Positions 9,250-18,348 of a stretch of 64,000 bases of DNA are shown in pieces. The position numbers were made by a program, and so were the translations under genes. The stretch comes from Glaciecola sp964418575 (GTDB lineage: Bacteria > Pseudomonadota > Gammaproteobacteria > Enterobacterales > Alteromonadaceae): positions 1 through 64,000 of the forward strand of contig CAYQMI010000001.1 of assembly GCA_964418575.1 (NCBI GenBank). The letters are read 5' to 3'. Below the pieces are notes generated by a model. That model had not been told where the DNA came from. It made no database searches and saw only the letters and a list, made by a program, of their open reading frames with translations. Every line of letters starts with the position of its first letter. The stretch's first letter is position 1.

Positions 9250-10296
9250 TTAAAAGCGATAACCTTTGTGAGTGTTATGAATATGATAGAAAGTGGCCTG
9301 CACATAATCACCTTTCGCGCCGCCATTGTTTTGGTTATAAACGCCAGCTTTAAAGTACATAAACTGATTGCCAGCACTATAACCACTGTCGGTCATATCG
9401 TAGTATCGAGTGATGTTTTCTTTTCCTTCTCGGATTAAAGTGACGAATAACACCTCGTTTTCCACGGTAATCTTGTAAGAAAATTTCTCGTTTAAGGCTA
9501 TACCATCTTCGGGATTATCTAGTGTGTGCGAGCGAGTGCCGATCATGTTTATCCACACATCATCTGCGCCGTTGATTTCATGCGCAAAATAAATAGCGCC
9601 TTTATCGTTGTTTGGCAGCTTGCGGTAGTACAATCGAATAGGTTCGTCGTCGGTGGCATGAATTTGCCCGATTATTACGCGACCCACCATTTTTTCGTCG
9701 CCTGTAGTAGACACGCGATTAACTGCGAGGGTCCCTTCTAAAGAACCCTCAATGCCGCCTGCCTTGCGTTTCATTGAGCCATGGGCATTGCTAAAAACCC
9801 AGTTGTTTTCTGTAATGCCTCTGACATTTACTCGTGTATCGCCGCGGCGCAGCATTTCTCTAAGTTCGGTTCTCACATATTTTGTATTTTTAGAGGTTTT
9901 GGCACCAACATTAGGTGAGGCAAACACTAAACCGCCGTCATCTGCTGTATAAAATAAGGGTTTGAGTTCAAAGCCTTCGTCTAATGCTTTTTCATAAATA
10001 GTATCGGCTTTAAGGTCTTCATTAAGGTCGGTTGGTAAAGTCAAAGACCAATCAAGCAAATCAAAATTTTCTCCAGGCTTTTTATTTGAGTCTAAAGAGG
10101 AAAAATCGCCAAGTAATACACCATCTTTAAGGCTAGCGTGAGACTCGGGAAGGGGAATATCTAAATCAGCTTCTATAGCACTAAGGTGGAAGTTTAGAGA
10201 CATCAAGATAATAACTGCGCTTGCTACTTTGAGCTTTTGATTTGTATGCACACTGTTTACAAGTTGGTAGCGAAAGGTGTTAACAAGATTTTTCAT
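9250..10296 (-). CDS. PL7-family alginate lyase, exported
   Basis: This endolytic enzyme cleaves alginate by beta-elimination. The N-terminus has a hydrophobic signal segment (VASAVIILMSLNFHLSAIEA) after a basic stretch, so it is secreted or periplasmic. All three PL7 signatures are present: RTELREML near residue 143, QIHATDDEP (QIH) near 208, and YFKAGVYNQN near 324, which supply the catalytic Arg, His/Gln and Tyr of the family. The start has AGGA seven bases upstream. It is co-oriented with, and directly upstream of, the TonB-dependent receptor. It is paralogous to the lyase at 10999 but lacks its binding module. Confidence 0.93.
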   Translation of the reverse strand: MKNLVNTFRYQLVNSVHTNQKLKVASAVIILMSLNFHLSAIEADLDIPLPESHASLKDGVLLGDFSSLDSNKKPGENFDLLDWSLTLPTDLNEDLKADTIYEKALDEGFELKPLFYTADDGGLVFASPNVGAKTSKNTKYVRTELREMLRRGDTRVNVRGITENNWVFSNAHGSMKRKAGGIEGSLEGTLAVNRVSTTGDEKMVGRVIIGQIHATDDEPIRLYYRKLPNNDKGAIYFAHEINGADDVWINMIGTRSHTLDNPEDGIALNEKFSYKITVENEVLFVTLIREGKENITRYYDMTDSGYSAGNQFMYFKAGVYNQNNGGAKGDYVQATFYHIHNTHKGYRF

Positions 10297-10998
10297 TTAT
10301 GATTCCTGTGCCAGACCTGTATTGGCAGCTTTTTATGTTTAACGCGTCTCAACTAATTGGCCGCTATATCCTTATTATTGCGATGCGAGATTGCGACCTA
10401 TGCTGCGCTTGTTTTCAGCGGAGCCGCCCACTTGTCAGAATCACACGCTTTTTTACCTAATTTTTACAAGTCCCTTCGAAGCATCTTTTTAATCTATAAG
10501 CGACGCTTTGCATGCTGCTGCGTCTTTCTTAAATTTAGCTTAATGTAACTAATTTTGGATTAATATGTCAACCAAATATTAATTAAAATATTACCAAATG
10601 TTACTATATTGGTAACATTATTGACTGTGGTAGATCTGCTCTTACTTTTCTGTTTTAACAAATTTTAATATATTACGTATCCTCGGGCATTCGTTTGAAA
10701 AATAATTTTAAATCGCTTATTTACTAATTGTATCTTTATCTAATTTAGAAGCTGAAAACTAAGCGGAAAGCCTATTCAAATATAGCGTAAAACCATATTC
10801 ATAAATTTTAATTTTGTAAGCTTGACTATGTGATTTTGGGGTATCCGACTAAACTTCAATTAACTGATTGACAACATCCCAGTAACAATCTAACTTACTC
10901 AAAATAACTCTCCGGTAAACCAAATGTGAACATTTGTTGTTACCAAAAGTTCTTATTTAATTTGTTGCATAATTTGTTGTTAAAAAAAAGGAAATAAA
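10297..10998. promoter_or_regulatory. Divergent control region between two alginate lyase genes
   Basis: This AT-rich 702-base region separates divergent PL7 genes and contains no convincing gene; a short frame at 10357-10548 lacks support. It holds ACCAAA motifs at 10571 and 10593 (22 bases apart), an inverted TTGGTAAC at 10609-10616 that forms a dyad with the second, and another pair at 10919 and 10942 (23 bases apart) just upstream of the GTG at 10999. The same core occurs as an array before the receptor gene, so a shared operator for the alginate genes is likely. Confidence 0.5.
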
Positions 10999-12525
10999 GT
11001 GATTCGTAATGGTTTTGCGCTTGCATCAATTCTATTTTTAGGTGCCTGTGGCGGTTCATCATCTGGCTCAGATAATTCGCCTGCACCTTTGCCCACACCA
11101 CCAGTGTCACCGCAACCTCCATCCGGCATTCCAGACCCGATATTTCCGCCCGATTTATCAGCGACAAGTTGCAGCGGTATTGACCTGCTTGATGTACTAA
11201 GCGTTGAAAGTGAAGCGACAACCGCAAACGGCTTTGAAGCACAAAACGCTATCGACAATAGCTTGTTGCCAGAAAACCGTTGGGAGTCTTCTCAAAGCGG
11301 GGCTCAAATTACCCTTGAATTAGGGTATAGACATCAAGTTAAAGAAATTGGTACAGCTTGGTTTAATGGCGAGGAAGAGCGAACTAGCTTTGATATCTTG
11401 CTTTCTGAAGATGGCGAAAATTTTACACCAGTATTGACCAACGAAACCAGTAGCGGGCAGAGCAAGCAGTTTGAACGATTTGATTTACCGGATACGGTTG
11501 CAAGGTTCGTACGTCTAATTAGCAATGGTGGAATTACAACATCGGTAACTGCATTGAGTGAGATTACGGTTTTTGGATGCCCTTTGGATGTAACAGCAGC
11601 GCCTATTGATACGCAAAACGTAGATATCGCCCAGTTCAACCTTAACCCTGACGCGCCTCCTGGCAGTAATTTCGATTTACTCACTTGGGCGCTCGACACA
11701 CCAAGAACAGATCCAGAAGATGGTTTTTCCTTAAGAGCGAGTGAGCGTGAGCTTGATAACGGCTTTGTTGACAATGAGTTTTTCTATACTGCTGATGATG
11801 GTGGTATGGTATTTAAAGCGACCATCTTTGGCGCAAAAACCTCAGCAAATACAAGCTTTACTCGAAGTGAACTACGCGAAATGTTGCGCCGTGGCAATAC
11901 GGGTATTAATACTCAAGGGGTAAACCGTAATAACTGGATTTTGGGGTATCAGCCTGAGCCGCCGCGCGAAGTCGGTGGGAGAGGCGGTTTATTGCAAGCG
12001 ACCCTTAAAATTGACCATGTAACGGTTGGCGGGAGCGTCTCGCATACCGGGCGGGTAGTGATTGGACAAATACACGCAGACGATGATGAGCCCCTTCGAT
12101 TATATTTTAAAAAGTTTCCTAATAATGAACGCGGATATCTGTACTTTGCCCACGAAATTAAAAACGGTGACGACATTTGGAAAATGGTGCTCGGTCCTCG
12201 TCATAGTAATGAAGACAATCAACCCATCTATCTCGATAATCCAGAGCAAGGTATTGCGTTAGGTGAGATATTTTCTTACGAGATTGATCAGCAGGGCGCA
12301 AGAATCGACGTCATTATTCGTCGTGGCGATTTAAATGGGCCAATTATTGCGCATCAATACGTTGATATGATTGAAGAAAACAGCGGCTACAATGTGGTAG
12401 AAGAGTGGAACTATTTCAAAGCAGGCGCATATTCCCAAAACAACACGGGCGAAAAGGGCGATGCAAATGGTGTTGGCTCTGATTTTGACCAAGTCACATT
12501 CTACTATTTAAAAAATACTCATTAG
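10999..12525 (+). CDS. Alginate lyase lipoprotein: CBM32-like module plus PL7 catalytic domain
   Basis: A GTG start with AAGGAA just upstream gives MIRNGFALASILFLGACGG, a lipoprotein signal with Cys near residue 17. A Pro/Ser-rich linker follows (about 20-52), then an F5/8 type C (CBM32-like) carbohydrate-binding module of about 140 residues (ANGFEAQNAIDNS, NRWESS, ARFVRLISN). The PL7 domain spans about residues 215-505 with RSELREML, QIHADDDEP and YFKAGAYSQN. The likely role is surface-anchored depolymerisation of alginate feeding the receptor. It is transcribed divergently from the other PL7 gene and ends just before a convergent exporter operon. The 508-residue length fits the two-domain design. 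Confidence 0.93.
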   Translation: MIRNGFALASILFLGACGGSSSGSDNSPAPLPTPPVSPQPPSGIPDPIFPPDLSATSCSGIDLLDVLSVESEATTANGFEAQNAIDNSLLPENRWESSQSGAQITLELGYRHQVKEIGTAWFNGEEERTSFDILLSEDGENFTPVLTNETSSGQSKQFERFDLPDTVARFVRLISNGGITTSVTALSEITVFGCPLDVTAAPIDTQNVDIAQFNLNPDAPPGSNFDLLTWALDTPRTDPEDGFSLRASERELDNGFVDNEFFYTADDGGMVFKATIFGAKTSANTSFTRSELREMLRRGNTGINTQGVNRNNWILGYQPEPPREVGGRGGLLQATLKIDHVTVGGSVSHTGRVVIGQIHADDDEPLRLYFKKFPNNERGYLYFAHEIKNGDDIWKMVLGPRHSNEDNQPIYLDNPEQGIALGEIFSYEIDQQGARIDVIIRRGDLNGPIIAHQYVDMIEENSGYNVVEEWNYFKAGAYSQNNTGEKGDANGVGSDFDQVTFYYLKNTH

Positions 12526-12571
12526 TCTCAGTGGCGGTTTGGCCTAATCAGTCACACCGCCACCCTTTAAG

Positions 12572-15115
12572 TTATGCAGACTCTTTTAGTAACTGTGCAG
12601 GCTGTATTTTTAACTTTTGAAACAAATACAAAGCGCCCAGACTAAACACAAGTGCAGAAGAAATTACCGCAATTAACACCCCTATCCAATATACATCCCA
12701 TTCATATATTTTTAGTCTCATTTGCAGTACCAACGCCGCTATAGTGAGCCCTAAAGCAATTGAAAACGCACTGACGACCGCTGCTAAAAGGCCATACTCA
12801 ATAGCAATGGCTCGTCGGATATACGATATCCGAGCGCCTAAACAATACAAAATGATGGCGTGGTAACTTTGTTTTGCTCGTCCGGCGGCCATCACACTCG
12901 CGAGTACCATTAAACTTACTAGCAAACTAATAGAAGAAATAACGCTTAGGCCACTCGTGCCTTTATCGAGCAGTTCGCTTGCCGAGTCGATGAGATCTTG
13001 GGTACGCACGGTGATTATGTTTGGATAATTACGCGCTAATTCCGATTGAAATGCGAGCGCCTCTTGTTCGTCCATGTAGGCAGTACCCACATAGTTGGTG
13101 ATGAAGTCATCTAGCGCACCATCTGAAAATATAGCCTCAAACCAAAAGCGCGTTTGAATGCCTTGCTGGCTGTAAATGCCACTAAGCTGTCCTGTCCTTT
13201 GTATACCGGTGATCGTGAATTGCACTGTATCCCCAGGGCGCAAGCGCATTTGCTCGGCTTCACGGTCTTCCATGATAAAGGCGAAGTCGATATCTTGAGA
13301 TGCATCTGTAGCAAAACTTTTATCCCAAATCGCGCCCTCGACTATTTTTATGCCATCGATATTGCCCGTAAGATAGCTTAGCTTATGTTCGTCTCGGGCC
13401 ATGTCTTGCCAATCAACGCTTGTATCACTTGTATTCGCCAGTTCGCGAATTGCAGTGCCGTTAAGTGCTGATATTCTGCCCTGTACAAGGGGAGATAGAC
13501 TCAGCTTGTTCATAGATGGATAGTTTTGCGACAGCTCACTCACAGCATCTTTCTGCTCTGCTAGCACGTTATATAGCACCAGCGCAGGAGATTCCTCTGG
13601 TATTGTGGTTTGCACTAAACGCAGCAGGGCGATGACAATCACCGAACATGCTACAAGAAGCGTCAATGCTGTGCCTAAAGATAACAAAGTAATGCGCAAA
13701 GGCGTACCCGGACGATGCATATTAGCAAGCGCCAAACGAGTCGCGGCATGACTGGCCAGCCAAGGTCGCTGCTCCATGCTGCGCGACAGCTTTCGTAGGC
13801 CTTTCACTACCCCTTCAAAAAAGGCTAAACACAAAATAACGGTAGCAATAAACGCTAAGCCAAAAAGAATATTGGGAATAGCCACAAGAACGAGTAATGC
13901 GAGCAGCGCAGCAAAGACGTAACTGGCTATTCGCCAGCGTATTGAAATCGTATCTGAGCTGATGTCGCTGGCTCTAAATAAATGTGCCACATCAACTTGC
14001 AAAGCTCTGCCTAAGGCGGGAAGTGCAAAGGTAAATGCGGTAACTATGCCAAAAAACCACGCGGCAGCAGCTGCTTGCAGTAAGTCGCTTACCGCAAGCG
14101 TTAAGGGTAAGTCTTGCGCCAGTATTTCACTGCCAAGAGCCGCCATCCCGCTGCCAATTAGTACGCCAAGTAAACCAGATAAAGCGGCAAGAATAGCAAC
14201 TTGCAAAACAAATACTGCGCCAATGCGAGAATCGCGTAAGCCACAGGCTTTTAATGTAGCAATCGTTTCGCGCTTGCTTTGCAGGTAAACAGAAATGCTG
14301 TTGAAAACCCCTAAACCGCCAATAAAAAGAGTGCTAAAGGCAACAATTAATAAACCAGAAGCAATTTGTGATAAGCGCTCAGCAATGCGGCGACTTCTAT
14401 CTTCAAAGGTTTGAATCTCCCAGTCAGTATCGGGGAATTGCGCAATAAAGTTTTCTTCCCAAGTTCGCGCATCTTGGTTTGTACGTATGCGATACTCATA
14501 TTCAACGCGACTTCCAGGGCCAATTAAACCTGAAGCATTCATTGCTTGTTCAGAAATCAATACTGGCGCACCTCGCCAGTTAGCATTCAGGCGCCGGTCA
14601 GGCTGCTCAAGTACTAAGGCGCGAATAACAAGAGTGAGCTCGCCAATATAAACGGTGTCGCCAACTTTGAGCTGCGACCTCTCAGCTAACACTGGGTCAA
14701 CTGCGACGCCCCATTGACCATCTACTTTTGCAAGTGCGTCGCTCAAGGCTTGCTTGGGCTGAAGTTTGAGCTCTCCATATAGAGGGTAGGCATTGTCGGT
14801 ACTCAAAAGCTCAACCAAGGCAAAGGTATCTTGTTCTGTACTCATCATAGTGTCGAGCTCGCGCGTTAACGAGATATCACCAGTGCCTGCAATCCAATCA
14901 AGCGTTTGCTCATCAATGGCTTCGCTTGATTCAATTTCAACATCTCCGCCCATTAACGCGCGTGTGTCGCTTAGTAAAACTCGGTCTAGCATTTGATAGA
15001 GGCTGGCTGCCGCCATCACAAGACAAACACCAAATACTAAACAGGCGCAAAAAAGCCATAGGCGCTTTAAGCTCTGAATAAGATCTTGCCAGGCAAACTT
15101 AAGCTGAAAGTTCAT
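12572..15115 (-). CDS. FtsX-type ABC transporter permease, YbbP-like
   Basis: The 847-residue integral membrane protein has an N-terminal transmembrane helix (WLFCACLVFGVCLVMAAASL), a large periplasmic domain, an FtsX block of three to four helices at about 255-380 (LFIGGLGVFNSISVYLQSKRETIATLKACG), further helices near 400-500 and a C-terminal FtsX block at about 725-840. This is the double-FtsX layout of YbbP/MacB-related permeases, which act as mechanotransmitters or lipid/peptide exporters; the substrate is unknown. It overlaps the upstream ATPase gene by 17 bases, so the two form one translationally coupled unit. In Enterobacteria ybbA-ybbP lies next to tesA, which is not seen here. Confidence 0.88.
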   Translation of the reverse strand: MNFQLKFAWQDLIQSLKRLWLFCACLVFGVCLVMAAASLYQMLDRVLLSDTRALMGGDVEIESSEAIDEQTLDWIAGTGDISLTRELDTMMSTEQDTFALVELLSTDNAYPLYGELKLQPKQALSDALAKVDGQWGVAVDPVLAERSQLKVGDTVYIGELTLVIRALVLEQPDRRLNANWRGAPVLISEQAMNASGLIGPGSRVEYEYRIRTNQDARTWEENFIAQFPDTDWEIQTFEDRSRRIAERLSQIASGLLIVAFSTLFIGGLGVFNSISVYLQSKRETIATLKACGLRDSRIGAVFVLQVAILAALSGLLGVLIGSGMAALGSEILAQDLPLTLAVSDLLQAAAAAWFFGIVTAFTFALPALGRALQVDVAHLFRASDISSDTISIRWRIASYVFAALLALLVLVAIPNILFGLAFIATVILCLAFFEGVVKGLRKLSRSMEQRPWLASHAATRLALANMHRPGTPLRITLLSLGTALTLLVACSVIVIALLRLVQTTIPEESPALVLYNVLAEQKDAVSELSQNYPSMNKLSLSPLVQGRISALNGTAIRELANTSDTSVDWQDMARDEHKLSYLTGNIDGIKIVEGAIWDKSFATDASQDIDFAFIMEDREAEQMRLRPGDTVQFTITGIQRTGQLSGIYSQQGIQTRFWFEAIFSDGALDDFITNYVGTAYMDEQEALAFQSELARNYPNIITVRTQDLIDSASELLDKGTSGLSVISSISLLVSLMVLASVMAAGRAKQSYHAIILYCLGARISYIRRAIAIEYGLLAAVVSAFSIALGLTIAALVLQMRLKIYEWDVYWIGVLIAVISSALVFSLGALYLFQKLKIQPAQLLKESA

Positions 15116-15782
15116 TGTTTTCCTCTACTCTCAACTTACCAGACTCGAGCCAAAAAAGGCGTTTGCAGCGTTGTGCGAGCTTCATATCGTGGGTAACAAT
15201 GACCAAAGTAGACTGTGATTGCGCATGCAGTTCAAACAGTAAATCTGCCACGCGCTTGCCTGTTTTTTCGTCTAAATTGCCAGTGGGCTCGTCGGCCAGT
15301 ATTAGTTTTGGCTCATGCACCAAAGCTCGCGCAATGGCCACGCGCTGCTGCTCTCCACCCGAGAGTTGCTGTGGATAATGACTGCTTCTGTGCGACAGTC
15401 CAACGCGCTCAAGCATGGTTTTGGCTTTTTTGTTTGCGTTAGCTTGGCCCGCTATGTCCAAAGGCAGTGCCGCGTTAGCTGCAGCGCTGAGGCTATCTAT
15501 TAAATGAAATGACTGAAACACAATTCCCATGTTGTCGCGTCTAAAATCAGCTAGCTCGTCAGCTGAGAGCTGCGACAAAGCCTGACCATTGAGGGTAATC
15601 GTTCCACTGGTAGGTTGCTCTAATGCAGCTAACAATTGCATTAGTGTAGTTTTCCCCGAGCCTGAAGGACCAACAATCGCGACGGTATCCCCACGCTCCA
15701 TATCAAAGCTGATATTATCGAGCACTTTTAGAGGCTTATCTTCGCTCTCATATTCCATGGTGAGTTGGGAAACTTGAATCAA
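15099..15782 (-). CDS. ABC transporter ATPase, YbbA/LolD-like
   Basis: This is the ATP-binding subunit partnering the overlapping FtsX-type permease. Walker A is GPSGSGKTT, the signature is LSGGEQQRVAIARAL, Walker B is LILADEPTGNLD, and a switch His follows in VTHD. I choose a TTG start at 15782 (LIQVSQLTMEYES) because AGGAG lies six bases upstream and family members begin here; the frame also runs up to an ATG at 15818 without an SD. This gives 227 residues, typical of the MacB/LolD/YbbA class. The following permease gene starts within its 3' end. Confidence 0.9.
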   Translation of the reverse strand: MIQVSQLTMEYESEDKPLKVLDNISFDMERGDTVAIVGPSGSGKTTLMQLLAALEQPTSGTITLNGQALSQLSADELADFRRDNMGIVFQSFHLIDSLSAAANAALPLDIAGQANANKKAKTMLERVGLSHRSSHYPQQLSGGEQQRVAIARALVHEPKLILADEPTGNLDEKTGKRVADLLFELHAQSQSTLVIVTHDMKLAQRCKRLFWLESGKLRVEENNELSA

Positions 15783-15949
15783 GTTATACTCCTGCGCGCT
15801 TAGTAAAATACAAAGCATGTACGGGAGGGGATAGTTATGAGACCAATATGATTGGTTTTTATTCTAGTCTAAGGCAAAGCAGCCTAGCGAGGCATGCAGA
15901 GCAGCACAAACAACAAAGCGCTTTCTTAGCTTTAATCGTTAGCTAGATT

Positions 15950-16162
15950 TCAGTGTTTCGACTTATCGAAACCAAAGTCTTTTTCGTTTTGTATCCGCAA
16001 AATTTCGTTAACCATAGCAAGAACAAAGAAGAAAGGGATGATGTCTCCATTCAGTATCAACTCAATGCTCCCATGCTCAACAAAATGAGCAAAGCTGTAG
16101 TAAACCACATAAACACCGAAATAGCTGGCGGTATCACTTATCAATTTTAATAAAATTTTCAT
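15950..16162 (-). CDS. Small hypothetical membrane-associated protein
   Basis: The frame encodes 70 residues with two hydrophobic stretches (SYFGVYVVYYSFAHFV and DIIPFFFVLAMVNEIL) and a charged tail. Codon use looks like its neighbours. Against it, no Shine-Dalgarno is visible before the ATG, and an intrinsic terminator for the gene on its right ends only a few bases upstream, leaving little room for a promoter. I do not recognise a family. It could be a real small membrane protein or an opportunistic frame. Confidence 0.4.
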   Translation of the reverse strand: MKILLKLISDTASYFGVYVVYYSFAHFVEHGSIELILNGDIIPFFFVLAMVNEILRIQNEKDFGFDKSKH

Positions 16163-16167
16163 AATTT

Positions 16168-16198
16168 AAAAACAGGCAAGTAAAGCCTACTCGCCTGT
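16168..16198 (-). terminator. Intrinsic terminator after the truncated gene at 16206
   Basis: On the minus strand an 11-bp stem (16188-16198 with 16172-16182, one G-T wobble) with a five-base loop is followed by five T. It begins eight bases after the TAA of the reading frame at 16206-16384, which supports that frame being a real gene end. Confidence 0.8.
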
Positions 16199-16205
16199 TG
16201 CCTCA

Positions 16206-16384
16206 TTAAAGTAAAGGGTCCGTTTGTGCTTCCAAGTAGCTTCCTAAAGACTGTTCGCCTTTACCAGCGCCAATATCGTGAAGCCTTTTTGAACGACTAC
16301 TATAAGCAGACTTGGCAAGAGAGTCACCTGTTTGTCTACCAACCCACTCCCAAAAATCTTCCCATGTTCCAGCACCGGCAACAA
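16206..16384 (-). CDS. C-terminal fragment of an unrecognised protein, cut by a scaffold gap
   Basis: Reading leftward out of the gap, one frame is open for 59 codons and ends in TAA at 16206-16208. The visible residues begin VAGAGTWEDFWEWVGRQT, continue with SRSKRLHDIGAGKGEQS and end in QTDPLL. Codon bias looks genuine, and a strong terminator follows immediately. No start codon is in the visible part. On the other side of the gap no long frame continues, so most of the gene is missing. The Trp/Glu/Asp-rich WEDFWEW stretch is not one I can assign to a family. Confidence 0.65.
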
Positions 16385-16484
16385 NNNNNNNNNNNNNNNN
16401 NNNNNNNNNNNNNNNNNNNNNNNNNNNNNNNNNNNNNNNNNNNNNNNNNNNNNNNNNNNNNNNNNNNNNNNNNNNNNNNNNNNN
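16385..16484. other. Scaffold gap (100 N) and flanking non-coding sequence
   Basis: Exactly 100 N, so the true length is unknown. It removes the 5' part of the minus-strand gene ending at 16206. The visible sequence from 16485 to 16688 holds no convincing gene; it carries the leader of the tldD gene, with AAAGGAAAA before the ATG at 16689. Confidence 0.95.
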
Positions 16485-16688
16485 ATAAGCTGAACTAAAT
16501 ACGTGTTTTTTAGTGAATTACAAGAAATGCCGCTCTGCGAGTTAATGCAAACTTGCATACACATCTTGTAACATTCTAATCACCCACTAAAACAAATTAA
16601 GCGCAGGCACTGCCTTGAGTTTGTTTTTGTTTATGCCCTATACTCATAAAACTATAAGAATAATACCAACGCAGATAAAGGAAAACCA

Positions 16689-18320
16689 ATGGAAAGACGC
16701 GACTTTATAAAGTTAGGCGGTGCCGCTGGCGTGGGGGCATTGATGCTTCCATTAAGTGGCATAGCAGTTTCAGCAGAACAATTGCTCGATAAACCAATGG
16801 ATGTAGCTTACAAGAAAAAGCTTGCCGATATTGCATTAAACGCCGCCAAAGCTGCTGGTGCTAGCTATGCCGATGCACGAATTGGCCGCTACCTTAACCA
16901 GTTTGTTACCACTAGCGAAACCCGCGTCGACAACATTGTAAATACCGAATCTGCGGGCATTGGTGTACGTGTTATTGCTAATGGCACCTGGGGCTTTGCC
17001 TCAACCTCGAACATGACACCCGACAGCATCGCAACCACCGCTCAACGCGCGGTTGCAGTGGCTAAGGCAAACTCTAAATTTCAAACATCTCCAGTTAAAC
17101 TAGCTCCGGTCAAAGGTGTTGGCGAAGTAAGCTGGCAAACGCCTATCAAGAAAAATGCTTTTGAAATCCCCATCAAAGATAAAGTGGATTTACTACTATC
17201 GGTGAACGATGCAGCGATGGCAAATGGTGCAAACTTTATCTCTTCATTGTTGTTTTTAGTGAATGAACAAAAATACTTTGCATCTACCGATGGGTCTTAC
17301 ATCGACCAAGACGTACATCGTTTGTGGGCACCGTTTACCGCTACCGCAGTTGGCCCCGAAGGCTTTAAACAGCGCAGCGGCTTAGGTAATCCAGTTGGCA
17401 TGGGCTTTGAGTATCTCGACGGCCTTGAAAAAGACAAAGTGAAAATCACGGGTGCTAACGTAGGCTATAACAATTCCTACGATATGCTTGAAGATGCTGA
17501 GGCAGCGGGTAAACAGCTCAAAGCCAAGTTAAAAGCAAAATCTGTGGAGCCGGGCAAATACGACATCGTATTAGATCCAGCCCATTTAATGCTGACTATC
17601 CATGAATCGGTAGGTCACCCACTCGAGCTAGACCGAGTACTCGGCTATGAAGCAAACTTTGCGGGCACGAGTTTCGCTACTCTCGATAAATGGAAGAGCG
17701 GTAAATTCCAATACGGCTCTGAAAGAGTCAATTTATTTGCTGATAAAACCCAGCCTTACTCATTAGGTAACGTAGGTTACGATGATGAGGGCGTAAAAAC
17801 TAAGCAATGGGATTTGGTAAAAGACGGCATATTAGTCAATTACCAAGCAACCCGAGACCAAGTGCACATGATTGACCAAAATGAATCACATGGTTGCTCT
17901 TACTCACAAAGCTGGCGCGATGTGCAGTTCCAGCGTATGCCCAATGTATCCCTTGCGCCTAACCCTGAAGATATCAGTGCCGAAGATGTGATCAAAGATG
18001 TTGAAGACGGCATCTACATCGCCGGGCGTGGTTCGTTTTCAATTGACCAACAACGCTATAACTTCCAATTTGGTGGTCAGCTCTTTTACGAAATTAAAGA
18101 CGGCAAAATTACTGAGCAAATTGAAGATGTGGCCTATCAATCCAACACGCAAGAGTTTTGGAACAGCTGCGCACAAATGGCGGGCAAGTCGGATTATCGC
18201 GTAGGCGGTTCGTTCTTTGACGGTAAAGGACAGCCTTCGCAGGTAAGTGCAGTATCGCACGGTTGCCCCACCACGCGTTTTAACAACGTGAATGTCATCA
18301 ACACAGCACGCAACGTGTAA
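16689..18320 (+). CDS. TldD-family zinc metalloprotease with Tat signal
   Basis: The TldD/PmbA family is known for TldD-TldE heterodimers that degrade peptides and remove the microcin B17 leader. This 543-residue member begins with a twin-arginine signal (MERRDFIKLGGAAGVGALML, then a cut near AVSA), unlike cytoplasmic E. coli TldD, so periplasmic location is predicted. The zinc motif HESVGH lies at about residues 305-310 (HExxxH), followed by PLELDR. A conserved SHGCPTTRFNNVNVI block near the C-terminus probably supplies the Cys ligand. It is the first of eight same-strand genes, and tldE follows after 28 bases. A strong ribosome site (AAAGGA) precedes the ATG. Confidence 0.93.
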   Translation: MERRDFIKLGGAAGVGALMLPLSGIAVSAEQLLDKPMDVAYKKKLADIALNAAKAAGASYADARIGRYLNQFVTTSETRVDNIVNTESAGIGVRVIANGTWGFASTSNMTPDSIATTAQRAVAVAKANSKFQTSPVKLAPVKGVGEVSWQTPIKKNAFEIPIKDKVDLLLSVNDAAMANGANFISSLLFLVNEQKYFASTDGSYIDQDVHRLWAPFTATAVGPEGFKQRSGLGNPVGMGFEYLDGLEKDKVKITGANVGYNNSYDMLEDAEAAGKQLKAKLKAKSVEPGKYDIVLDPAHLMLTIHESVGHPLELDRVLGYEANFAGTSFATLDKWKSGKFQYGSERVNLFADKTQPYSLGNVGYDDEGVKTKQWDLVKDGILVNYQATRDQVHMIDQNESHGCSYSQSWRDVQFQRMPNVSLAPNPEDISAEDVIKDVEDGIYIAGRGSFSIDQQRYNFQFGGQLFYEIKDGKITEQIEDVAYQSNTQEFWNSCAQMAGKSDYRVGGSFFDGKGQPSQVSAVSHGCPTTRFNNVNVINTARNV

Positions 18321-18348
18321 AAAGCAGCGAATATAAGGAAGCAAAACA

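Noticed and set aside
10357..10548. Plus-strand 63-codon frame in the lyase spacer
   Set aside because: No ribosome site, unnatural composition and no family; treated as non-coding.
848..16384. tRNA-Ser as attachment site of an island carrying the alginate genes
   Set aside because: No integrase, transposase or repeat of the tRNA 3' end was seen on the right side; gene style is like the rest of the window.
16226..16498. Plus-strand frame across the gap at 16385
   Set aside because: It is antisense to the better-supported minus-strand gene end (16206-16384) that is followed by a terminator, and it runs through N.
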